A DNA stretch of 64,000 bases from Pseudomonas sp. MIACH. GTDB lineage: Bacteria; Pseudomonadota; Gammaproteobacteria; Pseudomonadales; Pseudomonadaceae. Under the pieces are notes generated by a model. It searched no databases. It saw nothing but the letters and a program-made list of their open reading frames with translations, and was not told the DNA's origin. Both the position numbers and the translations under genes were made by a program. Positions 42,432-52,122 of this stretch are shown here, piece after piece; position 1 is the first letter of the stretch, and the number at the start of each line of letters is the position of its first letter. Location: NCBI RefSeq assembly GCF_001269925.1, contig NZ_LHVO01000010.1, positions 1-64,000 on the forward strand. Reading direction: 5' to 3'.

Positions 42432-43045
42432 TGGGCGCCGTGGTTGCGCTGGATACGCTGTTCAATGGCGGCCGCGTCTGGAAAGGCCGGCCTGCCGCGC
42501 CCCCGGCCAGCGTGCACGCCACGGGGCTGGCGGCGCTGGATGCGGTGTTGCCCACGGGTGGCTGGCCGGAGTCGGCCTTGAGCGAAATCCTCATGGCCAA
42601 GGAAGGCATCGGCGAACTGCAACTGGTGCTGCCGACCCTGGCGCGGTTGTCGGCGGCGGGGGAGCGCATTGTGCTGGTGGCGCCGCCCTATACGCCGTAT
42701 CCCCACGCCTGGCAAAACGCCGGGGTGGATTTGCGTCAGCTCTCGGTGATCCAGGCCGAGGACCGCGATGCGCTGTGGGCAGTGGAGCAGTGCCTGCGCT
42801 CCGGCAGTTGCGGCGCGGTGCTGTGCTGGCCGCGCAAGGCGGATGATCGGGCGTTGCGGCGCTTGCAAGTGGCGGCGGAAACCGGCCAGACCCTGGCGTT
42901 TGCCTGGCGATCCTTGAGTGAGGCGATCAACGCATCGCCTGCCGCCTTACGCCTGGCGGTTGAGGCAAAACCCGCGCAGGTACGGGTGCTCAAGTGCCGC
43001 GGTGGCTTGGCTCATCCGGCGCCGATTGCACTGGCGGGGCACTGA
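42431..43045 (+). CDS. imuA: ImuA translesion-synthesis accessory protein
   Basis: A 204-residue RecA/SulA-like protein of the ImuA family (ATGLAALDAVLPTGGWPESALSEIL near the start). It works with ImuB and DnaE2 in damage-induced mutagenesis. It starts at the overlapped lexA2 stop (TGATG) with AAGG upstream and lies 7 bp before imuB. Confidence 0.92.
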   Translation: MGAVVALDTLFNGGRVWKGRPAAPPASVHATGLAALDAVLPTGGWPESALSEILMAKEGIGELQLVLPTLARLSAAGERIVLVAPPYTPYPHAWQNAGVDLRQLSVIQAEDRDALWAVEQCLRSGSCGAVLCWPRKADDRALRRLQVAAETGQTLAFAWRSLSEAINASPAALRLAVEAKPAQVRVLKCRGGLAHPAPIALAGH

Positions 43046-43052
43046 GGTTGCC

Positions 43053-44468
43053 ATGCGCTGGGTATGTATTGTTTTCCCGCAATTGGCGCTGGACGGGGTG
43101 CAGCGTGTGCATCCCGAGCCGGATCAACCCCTGGCATTGCTGGCCGGCACCCCGCAGCGACGTGTGCTGCAAACCGTCAATGACGCCGCCCGTGCATTGG
43201 GCTTGCGCCCCGGCCAATCGCTGACGGCGGCCCATGCCCTGGCCAAGACATTTGCCAGCGCCGAGTACGACCCTGTGGAGATCGAACGCTGGCAGCAGTT
43301 TCTCGCTGCCTGGGCCTACCGCTTCAGTTCCCAGGTCAGTGTGTATTACCCACGTGCGTTGCTGTTCGAGATTGAATCAAGCCTGGGCCTGTTCGGACCT
43401 TGGCCGCAGTTCGAGGCACGCTTGCGCGAGGAACTCACCGAGCTGGGTTTTCGTCACCGTATCGTCGCTGCGCCCAACCCGGCGGCGGCGCGGGTGCTGG
43501 CCAATCTTTACGATGGCTTGGCCGTGGCCGATGATGACGCGTTGCGTCAGGCCCTGGCGCCGCTGCCCATCGACCGCGCCGGTCTCGACCCGCAGACCGC
43601 CACCGCGTTATCGCGCATGGGCCTGCGTACCCTGGCCCAGGTGCAGGCGTTGCCCCGGCACACCCTGGCGCGGCGCTTTGACGCCGGCCTGCTCAAGCAC
43701 CTGGATGCGTTGAGCGGGCAACGGCCTTTGGCCCTGGCGTTCTATCAGCCGCCGGACCAGTTCGATGTGCGCATCGAGCTGAATTTCGATGTGCAATCCC
43801 ACCAGGCCTTGTTATTCCCCCTGCGCCGTTTGACCGCCGACCTCTCGGCCTTCCTCTGCGGCCGCGACAGTGGCGTGCAGCGTTTCGACCTGCACCTGGA
43901 ACATGCCCAGGCGCCGGACAGCGTGATCACGGTCGGCCTGCTCAGTGCCGAGCGCGAACCGGCGATGCTGTTCGAACTGGCCCGTGGGCGCCTGGAGCAA
44001 GTCCAGGTCAGTTCTCCGGTGCGCGGCTTTCGCCTGGTGGCCCAGGACCTGCCGGTGTTCGTGCCACAACGCCAGGACCTGTTCGACGATCGCCCGCAAC
44101 AGACCTTGCCCTGGGAGCAACTGCGCGAACGCCTGCGTGCCCGCCTGGGGGATGAAGCGGTGCAAGGCCTGCGCTTTCATGCCGACCATCGCCCCGAATG
44201 TGCCTGGCAAATGGCGGCGGATAAAAGTCCGTGCGTCACCTTGAACAAGGTCCAGCGTCCCGGTTGGTTGCTGAACGAACCGACCTTGCTGGCCGAGCAG
44301 GGCGTGCAGATCCTCATGGGCCCGGAGCGCATCGAATCCGGCTGGTGGGACGGCGCCGATATTCGCCGCGACTACTACCTGATCCAGACCCGCGCCGGCC
44401 AGCAAGGCTGGGCCTACCGCAGCGTGGGGCAAAGCGATGGGCTGTGGCTGCAGGGCTGGTTTGCATGA
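43053..44468 (+). CDS. imuB: ImuB, Y-family-like polymerase accessory protein
   Basis: A 471-residue Y-family DNA-polymerase-like protein of the ImuB type, beginning MRWVCIVFPQLALDGVQ. The usual catalytic acidic residues at the palm start are replaced, as is normal for ImuB, which acts as a hub linking DnaE2 to the sliding clamp. GAGG lies 5 nt before the ATG. A REP pair separates it from dnaE2. Confidence 0.92.
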   Translation: MRWVCIVFPQLALDGVQRVHPEPDQPLALLAGTPQRRVLQTVNDAARALGLRPGQSLTAAHALAKTFASAEYDPVEIERWQQFLAAWAYRFSSQVSVYYPRALLFEIESSLGLFGPWPQFEARLREELTELGFRHRIVAAPNPAAARVLANLYDGLAVADDDALRQALAPLPIDRAGLDPQTATALSRMGLRTLAQVQALPRHTLARRFDAGLLKHLDALSGQRPLALAFYQPPDQFDVRIELNFDVQSHQALLFPLRRLTADLSAFLCGRDSGVQRFDLHLEHAQAPDSVITVGLLSAEREPAMLFELARGRLEQVQVSSPVRGFRLVAQDLPVFVPQRQDLFDDRPQQTLPWEQLRERLRARLGDEAVQGLRFHADHRPECAWQMAADKSPCVTLNKVQRPGWLLNEPTLLAEQGVQILMGPERIESGWWDGADIRRDYYLIQTRAGQQGWAYRSVGQSDGLWLQGWFA

Positions 44469-44483
44469 GGCTGCAACCGGCCT

Positions 44484-44585
44484 CTGTAGGAGCGAGCTTG
44501 CTCGCGAAAAACGCAAGGGCACCGCGATGACCCAGGGCTCCCGCGTCATCGTTAACGCGCTTCGCGAGCAAGCTCGCGCCTACAG
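44484..44585. repeat. REP pair (GTAGGAGCGAGCTTGC family) between imuB and dnaE2
   Basis: Two REP copies in inverted orientation: CTGTAGGAGCGAGCTTGCTC and, at the far end, a mirrored GAGCAAGCTCGCGCCTACAG. The same bipartite unit recurs at 54601-54698 and 63098-63196. It lies inside the SOS operon and ends 12 bp before the dnaE2 start. Confidence 0.9.
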
Positions 44586-44597
44586 GCGGCGGTGGCC

Positions 44598-47500
44598 ATG
44601 AGTTACGCCGAGCTGCATTGCCTGTCCAACTTCAGCTTCCAGCGCGGTGCCTCCAGCGCCCTGGAGTTGTTCGAGCGGGCCAAGCGCCAGGGCTACAGCG
44701 CCCTGGCGATCACCGATGAATGCACGTTGTCCGGCATTGTGCGGGCCTGGCAGGCCGCGAAGGCGGTGGATTTGCCGCTGATTATCGGCAGCGAAGTGCG
44801 CATCGAGAATGGCCCGAAACTGGTGCTGCTGGTGCAGGACCTCAGCGGCTACCAGCACCTGTGCCGTCTGATTACCCTGGCCCGCCGCCGCGCTGAAAAG
44901 GGCCGTTATCGCCTGCTGCAAGAAGACTTCGACCGCCCCCTCAACGGCCTCTTGGCACTATGGATTGCCGAAGACAGCGACACCCAGGCCTCGATCCAGT
45001 GGCTGCGCCGTACCTTCGCCGAACGCCTGTGGCTGGCGGTGCACCTGCACTGCGGCCAGGACGATGCGCGGCATCTGGAGCAACGCCTGCACCTGGCCGC
45101 CAGCCTGCAGATTCCGGCGGTGGCCTGCGGCGATGTGCATATGCATGCGCGCGGCCGCCGCGCCCTGCAAGACACCATGACCGCGATCCGTCATCACGTA
45201 CCGGTGGCCGAAGCCGGCACGCGCCTGCACCCCAATGGCGAGCGGCATTTGCGCAGCCTCGACGCCCTGGCCACGCTGTACCCGCAAGCGCTGCTCGACG
45301 AAACCCTGGCCATCACCCAGCGTTGCAGCTTCGACCTTAGCCAGTTGCGCTACCACTACCCGCGCGAATTGGTGCCCGAGGGGCATGACGCCAAATCCTG
45401 GTTGCGCACCGTCACCGAAGAAGGCATCGCCCAGCGCTGGCCGCAAGGGGTCGATGCCAAGACCTTGCAGCAGATCAATTACGAGCTGGAACTGATCAGC
45501 GAGCTGGGCTACGAAAGCTACTTTCTCACCGTGCACGACATCGTGCGCTTCGCCCGCAGCCGTTCGATCCTGTGCCAGGGGCGTGGCTCGGCGGCCAACT
45601 CAGCGGTGTGTTTTGCCCTGGGGATCACCGAGATCAACCCGAGCCTGATGAACACGCTGTTCGAACGTTTCCTGTCCAAGGAGCGCAATGAGCCGCCGGA
45701 CATCGACGTCGACTTCGAACACGAACGCCGCGAAGAAGTGCTGCAGTACGTGTTCCAGCGCTATGGCCGCACCCGCGCGGCGCTGACGGCGGTGGTCAGC
45801 AGTTACCACGCGGCCGGTGCGGTGCGCGATGTGGCCAAGGCCCTGGGCTTGCCGCCGGACCAGATCAACGCGCTGGCTGAATGTTGCGGGCGCTGGAGTG
45901 ACGATGCGCCGCCCCTGGAACGCTTGCGCGAAGGCGGCTTCGACCCCGACAGCCCGATCCTGCGCCGCGTGCTCACACTCACCCAGCAACTGATCGGTTT
46001 TCCCCGGCACCTGTCCCAGCACCCCGGTGGCTTCGTGATTTCCGAGTACCCGCTGGACACCCTGGTGCCGGTGGAAAACGCCGCCATGGCCGAGCGCACC
46101 ATCATCCAGTGGGACAAGGACGACCTTGATGCCGTGGGCCTGCTCAAGGTGGATATCCTCGCCCTGGGCATGCTCAGCGCGATCCGCCGCTGTTTCGATC
46201 TGCTGCGCCGCCATCGCCATCTGGACTTTTCCCTGGCGACGATCCCCAAGGAGGACCCGGCCACCTACGCGATGATCAGCAAGGCCGACACCATCGGCGT
46301 GTTCCAGATCGAGTCGCGGGCGCAGATGTCGATGCTGCCCAGGCTCAAGCCCAAGACCTTTTATGACCTGGTGATCGAGGTCGCTATCGTGCGCCCCGGG
46401 CCGATCCAGGGCGGCATGGTGCATCCCTATCTGCGCCGACGTAACGAAGAGGAGCCCACCACCTATCCGTCGCCGGAGCTTGAGGCGGTGCTCAAGCGTA
46501 CCCTGGGCATTCCGCTGTTCCAGGAGCAAGTGATGCAGATCGCCATGGTCGCCGCCGACTACAGCCCCGGCGAGGCCGACCAGTTGCGCCGTTCCATGGC
46601 CGCCTGGAAACGCCACGGTGGCCTCGAACCGCATCAAGAACGCCTGCGCACCGGCATGCTGAAGAATGGCTACACCGAGGCCTTTGCCGCGCAGATCTTC
46701 GAGCAGATCAAGGGCTTTGGCAGCTACGGTTTCCCCGAGTCCCACGCCGCCAGTTTTGCCTTGCTGACGTACGCCAGTTGCTGGCTCAAATGCCATGAGC
46801 CGGCGGCCTTCGCCTGTGCGCTGATCAACAGCTGGCCCATGGGTTTCTACAGCCCGGACCAGATCCTGCAGGATGCGCGGCGCCATCGCCTGCAGATCCG
46901 CCCGGTGGATGTGCAGGCCAGCGACTGGGATTGCAGCCTGGAACCCATCGACGGCCAGCAACCGGCGATTCGCATGGGCTTGCGCATGATCGCCGGGTTT
47001 CGCGAAGAGGATGGGCGGCGTATTGAAGCGGCACGTCAGCACAGGGCCTTCAGCGATATTGCCGATCTGGACGAACGCGCCGGGCTGGAGGCGCGCGCCC
47101 AGGCATTGCTGGCGGATGCCGGTGCCCTGCGCGCCCTGGCCGGCAACCGCCACCAGGCGCGCTGGGACGTGGCGGGGGTGCACAGGCAACTTGGGCTGTT
47201 CGCCGGCCTGCCCAGCCCTGACGAGGCGGTGGTGGCGCTGCCTGCGCCCACGGTGGGCGAGGACTTGCACGCGGACTACGCGATGCTCGGCACCACCCTT
47301 GGTCCGCATCCGCTGGCATTGCTGCGCGATGAGCTGCGCAAGCGGCGCTGCCGCAGTTCCCGCGAGCTGATGGCGGTGGAGCATGGGCGTAATGTCAGTG
47401 TCGCGGGGTTGGTCACCGGTCGGCAGCGTCCGGGCACCGCCAGTGGCGTGACCTTTGTCACCCTCGAAGATGAGTTCGGTAACCTCAACGTGGTGGTCTG

Positions 47501-47669
47501 GCGCGACCTCGCCGAACGTCAGCGCCAGGCCCTGGTGGGGTCGCGCCTGCTCAAGGTGGACGGGCGCTGGGAGGCGGTGGGCGAGGTGCGGCACCTGATC
47601 GCCGGGCGCCTGACCGACCTGACGCCGCTGCTGGAAGGCATCACGGTGCGCAGCCGGGATTTTCACTGA
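44598..47669 (+). CDS. dnaE2: error-prone DNA polymerase DnaE2
   Basis: A 1023-residue C-family DNA polymerase. The N-terminal PHP domain ([22 protein letters not shown]) is followed by the palm with [17 protein letters not shown], fingers ([22 protein letters not shown]), and the C-terminal OB fold ([18 protein letters not shown]). It performs SOS-induced translesion synthesis with ImuA and ImuB. ATG 44598 is preferred, with GTG 44592 possible; the ribosome site is weak because a REP hairpin sits immediately upstream. Confidence 0.95.
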   Translation: MSYAELHCLSNFSFQRGASSALELFERAKRQGYSALAITDECTLSGIVRAWQAAKAVDLPLIIGSEVRIENGPKLVLLVQDLSGYQHLCRLITLARRRAEKGRYRLLQEDFDRPLNGLLALWIAEDSDTQASIQWLRRTFAERLWLAVHLHCGQDDARHLEQRLHLAASLQIPAVACGDVHMHARGRRALQDTMTAIRHHVPVAEAGTRLHPNGERHLRSLDALATLYPQALLDETLAITQRCSFDLSQLRYHYPRELVPEGHDAKSWLRTVTEEGIAQRWPQGVDAKTLQQINYELELISELGYESYFLTVHDIVRFARSRSILCQGRGSAANSAVCFALGITEINPSLMNTLFERFLSKERNEPPDIDVDFEHERREEVLQYVFQRYGRTRAALTAVVSSYHAAGAVRDVAKALGLPPDQINALAECCGRWSDDAPPLERLREGGFDPDSPILRRVLTLTQQLIGFPRHLSQHPGGFVISEYPLDTLVPVENAAMAERTIIQWDKDDLDAVGLLKVDILALGMLSAIRRCFDLLRRHRHLDFSLATIPKEDPATYAMISKADTIGVFQIESRAQMSMLPRLKPKTFYDLVIEVAIVRPGPIQGGMVHPYLRRRNEEEPTTYPSPELEAVLKRTLGIPLFQEQVMQIAMVAADYSPGEADQLRRSMAAWKRHGGLEPHQERLRTGMLKNGYTEAFAAQIFEQIKGFGSYGFPESHAASFALLTYASCWLKCHEPAAFACALINSWPMGFYSPDQILQDARRHRLQIRPVDVQASDWDCSLEPIDGQQPAIRMGLRMIAGFREEDGRRIEAARQHRAFSDIADLDERAGLEARAQALLADAGALRALAGNRHQARWDVAGVHRQLGLFAGLPSPDEAVVALPAPTVGEDLHADYAMLGTTLGPHPLALLRDELRKRRCRSSRELMAVEHGRNVSVAGLVTGRQRPGTASGVTFVTLEDEFGNLNVVVWRDLAERQRQALVGSRLLKVDGRWEAVGEVRHLIAGRLTDLTPLLEGITVRSRDFH

Positions 47670-47778
47670 GGCCGGTAGCGTTTGGCGTGATTAACCCCTA
47701 ATTTATACAAAATGAAACCATCTTCCCTTGATACGCTCAAAAAATTGCGACTGTCCTTTCTCTGCGCAGAGCCGAACG

Positions 47779-49491
47779 ATGCAATTCTTATCCGACCCCC
47801 ACGGCTGTGAAGGTTGGGCCGGCGAAATGGCCCAGCGAATTCGCGCATTTGACTGGTCAACCACCGACCTGGGACCGCTTGACCGCTGGTCCACCAGCCT
47901 CGCCTGTACCGTGCAGATGATGCTGGCGTCCCCCGTGCCCATGGTGATGCTCTGGGGGCCCGCGGGGTACATGATCTACAACGACAGCTATTCGGTGTTT
48001 GCCGGTGGCCGCCATCCGTATTTGCTGGGCACGCCGGTGGAGCTGGGTTGGCCGGAAGTGGCCGACTTCAACCGCCATGTGGTGGACACCTGCCTGGCCG
48101 GCGGCACCCTATCGTTCAACAATAAAGACCTGGTGCTGCTGCGCAACGGCCAGCCGGAAACGGTGTGGCTGGATCTCTACTACAGCCCCGTCGCCGGGGA
48201 TGACCAGCAGCCGGCCGGTGTGCTGGCGATTGTGGTGGAAACCACCGCCCATGTGCACTCCGAGCGCTTGCGCCAGGAACTGACCCATAACCTGGAGCAG
48301 CGCGTGGCCGCCGAAGTCCAGGCACGTTCCGCCGCTGAAGAGCAATTGCGCCAGTCGCAAAAGCTCGAAGCCATTGGTGGCCTGACCGGTGGCGTGGCCC
48401 ACGACTTCAATAACCTGCTGCAAGTCATCGCCGGCAACCTGCATCTGCTGGCCCGCCATGAACCGGAGAATGCCCAGGTACAGCGGCGCGTCACGGCGGC
48501 CATCGCGGCGGTGGAGCGTGGCGCCAAACTGTCGTCGCAACTGTTGGCTTTTGCCCGTCGCCAACCGTTGTCACCGGCCGTATATAACCCGCAGCGCATC
48601 TATGCCGGGCTGGGCGAACTGCTGCAGCGCGCACTCGGTGAAACCATTCATATCGACGTGCAACTGCCGCAGGATTCCTGGTGCATCAACGTCGACCGCA
48701 ACCAGCTGGAAAATGCGTTGCTCAACCTGGCGATCAACGCCCGCGATGCCATGAAAGGCGAGGGTGTGATTCGCATCACCGGCGAAAATATCATCCTCAA
48801 TCCCAAGGATTGCATCGGCAAAAGCATCAAACCGGGCGAGTACGTGCGCCTGGCCGTCACGGACATCGGTGTGGGCATGCCGGCGGCCATCCTGGCGCGG
48901 GTGTTCGAGCCGTTTTTCACCACCAAGCGCAACGGCCACGGCACCGGCCTTGGCTTGAGCATGGTGTTTGGTTTCGTCCGGCAAAGCGGCGGGCACGTGG
49001 AGGTGTGGAGCGAGGAGGGCAAGGGCACCGTGGTGCAGATGTATTTCCCTCGCGACCTGGGTGAAGAGAGCCAGGAGAGCCACGTTGAGCCGGTCCTGTA
49101 CACCAGTGCGGATGAGACGATCCTGGTGGTTGAAGACAATGAAGACGTGCGCGTAACCGTGGTGGAGCTGCTCGAGCAGGCCGGCTACACGGTGTTTACC
49201 GCCGAGGACGGCGACCGCGCGATGCAAGCGTTGCAGGGCGGGGTGCGGCCCGACCTGATCTTCACCGATGTAGTGATGCCCGGCCGGATCAAAAGTACCG
49301 ACCTGGCCGAGTGGGCCCGCGCTCAGTCGCCGCCGGTGGCGGTGCTGTTCACCTCCGGGCACACCCGCGACATTCTTTCCAGCAATCATCTGCTCAGCAC
49401 CGATATTCATCTGCTGAGTAAACCCTACAGTCCCGAGGCCCTGACGCAACGGCTGCGCAGCGTGCTCACCGCCAGACAAGGTTGTTCATGA
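47779..49491 (+). CDS. PAS hybrid sensor histidine kinase/response regulator
   Basis: A 570-residue soluble hybrid kinase. The N-terminal PAS-like domain spans about residues 20-160 (PMVMLWGPAGYMIYNDSY). A HisKA domain with phospho-acceptor GGVAHDFNNLLQVI lies at about residues 205-218. The HATPase domain has NALLNLAINARDAM and GTGLGLSMVFGFV. The C-terminal receiver carries the Asp in LIFTDVVMPG. No membrane segments, so the signal is cytoplasmic; chromophore or ligand unknown. Start ATG 47779 has a poor ribosome site. It overlaps the UvrA paralogue in ATGA. Confidence 0.88.
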   Translation: MQFLSDPHGCEGWAGEMAQRIRAFDWSTTDLGPLDRWSTSLACTVQMMLASPVPMVMLWGPAGYMIYNDSYSVFAGGRHPYLLGTPVELGWPEVADFNRHVVDTCLAGGTLSFNNKDLVLLRNGQPETVWLDLYYSPVAGDDQQPAGVLAIVVETTAHVHSERLRQELTHNLEQRVAAEVQARSAAEEQLRQSQKLEAIGGLTGGVAHDFNNLLQVIAGNLHLLARHEPENAQVQRRVTAAIAAVERGAKLSSQLLAFARRQPLSPAVYNPQRIYAGLGELLQRALGETIHIDVQLPQDSWCINVDRNQLENALLNLAINARDAMKGEGVIRITGENIILNPKDCIGKSIKPGEYVRLAVTDIGVGMPAAILARVFEPFFTTKRNGHGTGLGLSMVFGFVRQSGGHVEVWSEEGKGTVVQMYFPRDLGEESQESHVEPVLYTSADETILVVEDNEDVRVTVVELLEQAGYTVFTAEDGDRAMQALQGGVRPDLIFTDVVMPGRIKSTDLAEWARAQSPPVAVLFTSGHTRDILSSNHLLSTDIHLLSKPYSPEALTQRLRSVLTARQGCS

Positions 49492-52007
49492 CTTCACAGC
49501 GCACCATCCCCCCGATCACTGCCCAGCACCTTGGCTATGTACGGGTGCGCGGCGCCCGCGAACACAACCTGAAGAACGTCGACGTGGATATTCCCCGGGA
49601 TGCCTTGGTGGTGTTTACCGGTGTCTCGGGTTCAGGCAAGTCGTCCCTGGCGTTTTCCACGGTGTATGCCGAAGCCCAGCGTCGCTATTTCGAATCGGTG
49701 GCGCCCTATGCGCGACGCCTGATCGACCAGGTGGGCGTGCCCGATGTGGACAGCATCGAGGGCCTGCCACCCGCCGTGGCGTTGCAACAGCAGCGCGGTA
49801 CGCCGAGTGCGCGTTCCTCGGTGGGCAGTGTGACCACCTTGTCGAGCCTGATCCGCATGCTGTACTCGCGCGCCGGCAGCTACCCGGCGGGGCAGCCGAT
49901 GCTGTATGCCGAGGACTTTTCGCCGAACCTGCCCCAGGGCGCGTGCCCGCAGTGCCATGGCCTGGGCCGCGTGTATGAAGTGACCGAGGCGCTGATGGTG
50001 CCCGATCCGTCATTGACCATTCGCCAGCGCGCGGTGGCGTCCTGGCCGCTGGCGTGGCAGGGCCAGAACCTGCGCGACATCCTCGTGACCCTGGGCTATG
50101 ACGTGGATATCCCCTGGCGCGAACTGCCGAAAAAACAGCGCGACTGGATCCTGTTCACTGAAGAAACCCCCACCGTGCCGGTGTATGCCGGTTTCACCCC
50201 CGAGCAGACCCGCGAAGCGCTGAAGCGCAAATTGGAGCCTAGCTATCAGGGCACCTTCAGCGGTGCGCGGCGCTACATCCTGCACACCTTCACCCACACC
50301 CAAAGCGCGCTGATGAAAAAGCGTGTGTCGCAGTTCATGCAGGGCAGCGCCTGCCCGCTGTGCGAGGGCAAGCGGTTGACCAAGGCCGCACTGTCGGTGA
50401 AGTTTGCCGGGGTGGACATTGGTGAGTTGTCGCAACTGTCATTGACGCAACTGGCCGCATTGTTGCGGCCGGTGGCGGCGGGGCAGGACAAGATGAAGCT
50501 GTCGGTGGAAAAACGCCTGGCGGCGCAGCGCATCGCCGCGGATCTGCTGGAGCGGGTCAGTACCTTGATCGAATTGGGGTTGGGCTATCTGTCCCTGGAG
50601 CGCAGCACGCCGACCCTGTCGTCCGGGGAGTTGCAGCGCCTGCGGTTGGCTACGCAATTGGGCTCGCAGTTGTTCGGTGTGATCTATGTGCTGGATGAAC
50701 CCTCGGCAGGCTTGCATCCGGCAGATGGCGAAGCGTTGTTCACTGCGCTCGAACGCTTGAAAGCGGCAGGCAATTCGTTGTTTGTGGTGGAACATGACCT
50801 GGAAACCATGCGCCGCGCCGACTGGCTGATCGATGTGGGCCCGGCCGCTGGCGAGCACGGTGGGCAAGTGCTGTACAGCGGGCCGCCTGCCGGTCTCGCG
50901 GACGTTACAGCGTCGCAGACCCGGGAATATCTGTTTGCCGAAAAACGCCCTGCGAATCAGGCGCGCCGTGAACCCACCGGCTGGCTGAGCCTGGAAGGTG
51001 TTACGCGCAATAACCTCAAGGACCTGAGCGTGGATTTTCCGCTGGGCTGCTTTACGGCGGTTACCGGTATTTCCGGCTCGGGCAAGTCCAGCCTGGTCAG
51101 CCAGGCGCTGCTGGAGTTGGTCGGCAGCGGCCTCGGTCGTGTGCTGGAAAACGACGAAGAACCGAGCCTGGAAGACGACACCCCGCAAACCAGCGGCGGA
51201 CGCATCGGTGCCGGGCTGGACCATATCCGTCGTCTGGTGCAGGTGGACCAGAAACCCATCGGCCGCACCCCGCGCTCCAACCTGGCGACCTACACCGGTT
51301 TGTTCGACAACGTACGCAAACTGTTCGCTGCCACACCGGCAGCGAAGAAGCGCGATTACGACGCCGGACAGTTCTCCTTCAACGTCGCCAAGGGGCGTTG
51401 TCCGAACTGTGAAGGCGAGGGCTTTGTCAGCGTCGAGTTGCTGTTCATGCCCAGCGTGTATGCACCGTGCCCGACCTGTCATGGCGCGCGCTACAACCCC
51501 GAAACCCTGGCGATCAAATGGCAAGGCCTGAGCATTGCCCAGGTGCTGGGGCTGACGGTGGAACAAGCGGTGGCGGTGTTTGCCGAACAACCTGGCGTAT
51601 TGCGTTCGCTGCAAGTGCTGCGGGATATCGGCCTGGGTTACCTGCGCCTGGGCCAGCCGGCGACAGAGCTGTCCGGCGGCGAAGCGCAGCGCATCAAGCT
51701 GGCCACCGAACTGCAACGCAATGCCCGTGGCGCGACGTTGTATGTGTTAGACGAACCCACCACCGGGCTGCACCCACGGGATGTCGACCGCTTGCTCAGC
51801 CAGCTCAATCATCTGGTGGATGCGGGGCATACGGTGGTCGTGGTCGAACATGAAATGCGCGTGGTCGCGCAAAGTGACTGGGTAATCGATATCGGACCGG
51901 GGGCTGGGGATTTGGGTGGCAAGGTGGTTGTCAGTGGCACGCCGCAGAAAGTGGCCAAAAACAAAACCAGCCGCACCGCGCCATTCCTGGCCCGAGAGCT
52001 GTTCTAA
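49488..52007 (+). CDS. UvrA paralogue (UvrA2-like ABC ATPase)
   Basis: An 839-residue excinuclease subunit A paralogue. There are two ABC ATPase halves: Walker [13 protein letters not shown] near residue 45 and [10 protein letters not shown] near 527. Signature and Walker B segments include [16 protein letters not shown] and [15 protein letters not shown], and [11 protein letters not shown] is in the second half. CxxC zinc-finger pairs (CPQCHG, CPLCEG, CPNCEG, CPTCHG) are visible. It is shorter than housekeeping UvrA (~940 residues), as for UvrA2 proteins linked to drug tolerance. ATG 49488 overlaps the kinase stop. Confidence 0.9.
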   Translation: MTSQRTIPPITAQHLGYVRVRGAREHNLKNVDVDIPRDALVVFTGVSGSGKSSLAFSTVYAEAQRRYFESVAPYARRLIDQVGVPDVDSIEGLPPAVALQQQRGTPSARSSVGSVTTLSSLIRMLYSRAGSYPAGQPMLYAEDFSPNLPQGACPQCHGLGRVYEVTEALMVPDPSLTIRQRAVASWPLAWQGQNLRDILVTLGYDVDIPWRELPKKQRDWILFTEETPTVPVYAGFTPEQTREALKRKLEPSYQGTFSGARRYILHTFTHTQSALMKKRVSQFMQGSACPLCEGKRLTKAALSVKFAGVDIGELSQLSLTQLAALLRPVAAGQDKMKLSVEKRLAAQRIAADLLERVSTLIELGLGYLSLERSTPTLSSGELQRLRLATQLGSQLFGVIYVLDEPSAGLHPADGEALFTALERLKAAGNSLFVVEHDLETMRRADWLIDVGPAAGEHGGQVLYSGPPAGLADVTASQTREYLFAEKRPANQARREPTGWLSLEGVTRNNLKDLSVDFPLGCFTAVTGISGSGKSSLVSQALLELVGSGLGRVLENDEEPSLEDDTPQTSGGRIGAGLDHIRRLVQVDQKPIGRTPRSNLATYTGLFDNVRKLFAATPAAKKRDYDAGQFSFNVAKGRCPNCEGEGFVSVELLFMPSVYAPCPTCHGARYNPETLAIKWQGLSIAQVLGLTVEQAVAVFAEQPGVLRSLQVLRDIGLGYLRLGQPATELSGGEAQRIKLATELQRNARGATLYVLDEPTTGLHPRDVDRLLSQLNHLVDAGHTVVVVEHEMRVVAQSDWVIDIGPGAGDLGGKVVVSGTPQKVAKNKTSRTAPFLARELF

Positions 52008-52022
52008 CACGCGATGAGATCC

Positions 52023-52114
52023 AAATGTGGGGGCTTGCTCCCGATGAAGGAGTGTCAGTCGCTAATAATTTGACTGAGCCACCGCCATCGGGGTGTAGCC
52101 CCCTCCCACATTTT
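52023..52114. repeat. REP pair between convergent uvrA-like and transketolase genes
   Basis: AAATGTGGGGGCTTGC and the mirrored GTAGCCCCCTCCCACATTT enclose a 60-bp centre (CCGATGAAGG against CCATCGG). It sits between convergent genes and may end both transcripts. Confidence 0.85.
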
Positions 52115-52122
52115 GCTCAGCG

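Noticed and set aside
45600..47666. Long reverse-strand open frame inside dnaE2 (about 690 codons)
   Set aside because: It is antisense to a conserved polymerase with clear motifs. Long antisense frames are common in high-GC codon-biased DNA, and no ribosome site or known domain was seen.
47672..47695. Possible JUMPstart/ops-like element (CCGGTAGCGTTTGGCGTG)
   Set aside because: It only partly resembles the ops core and lies downstream of dnaE2, not in front of a polysaccharide operon. No such element was found upstream of wzb.
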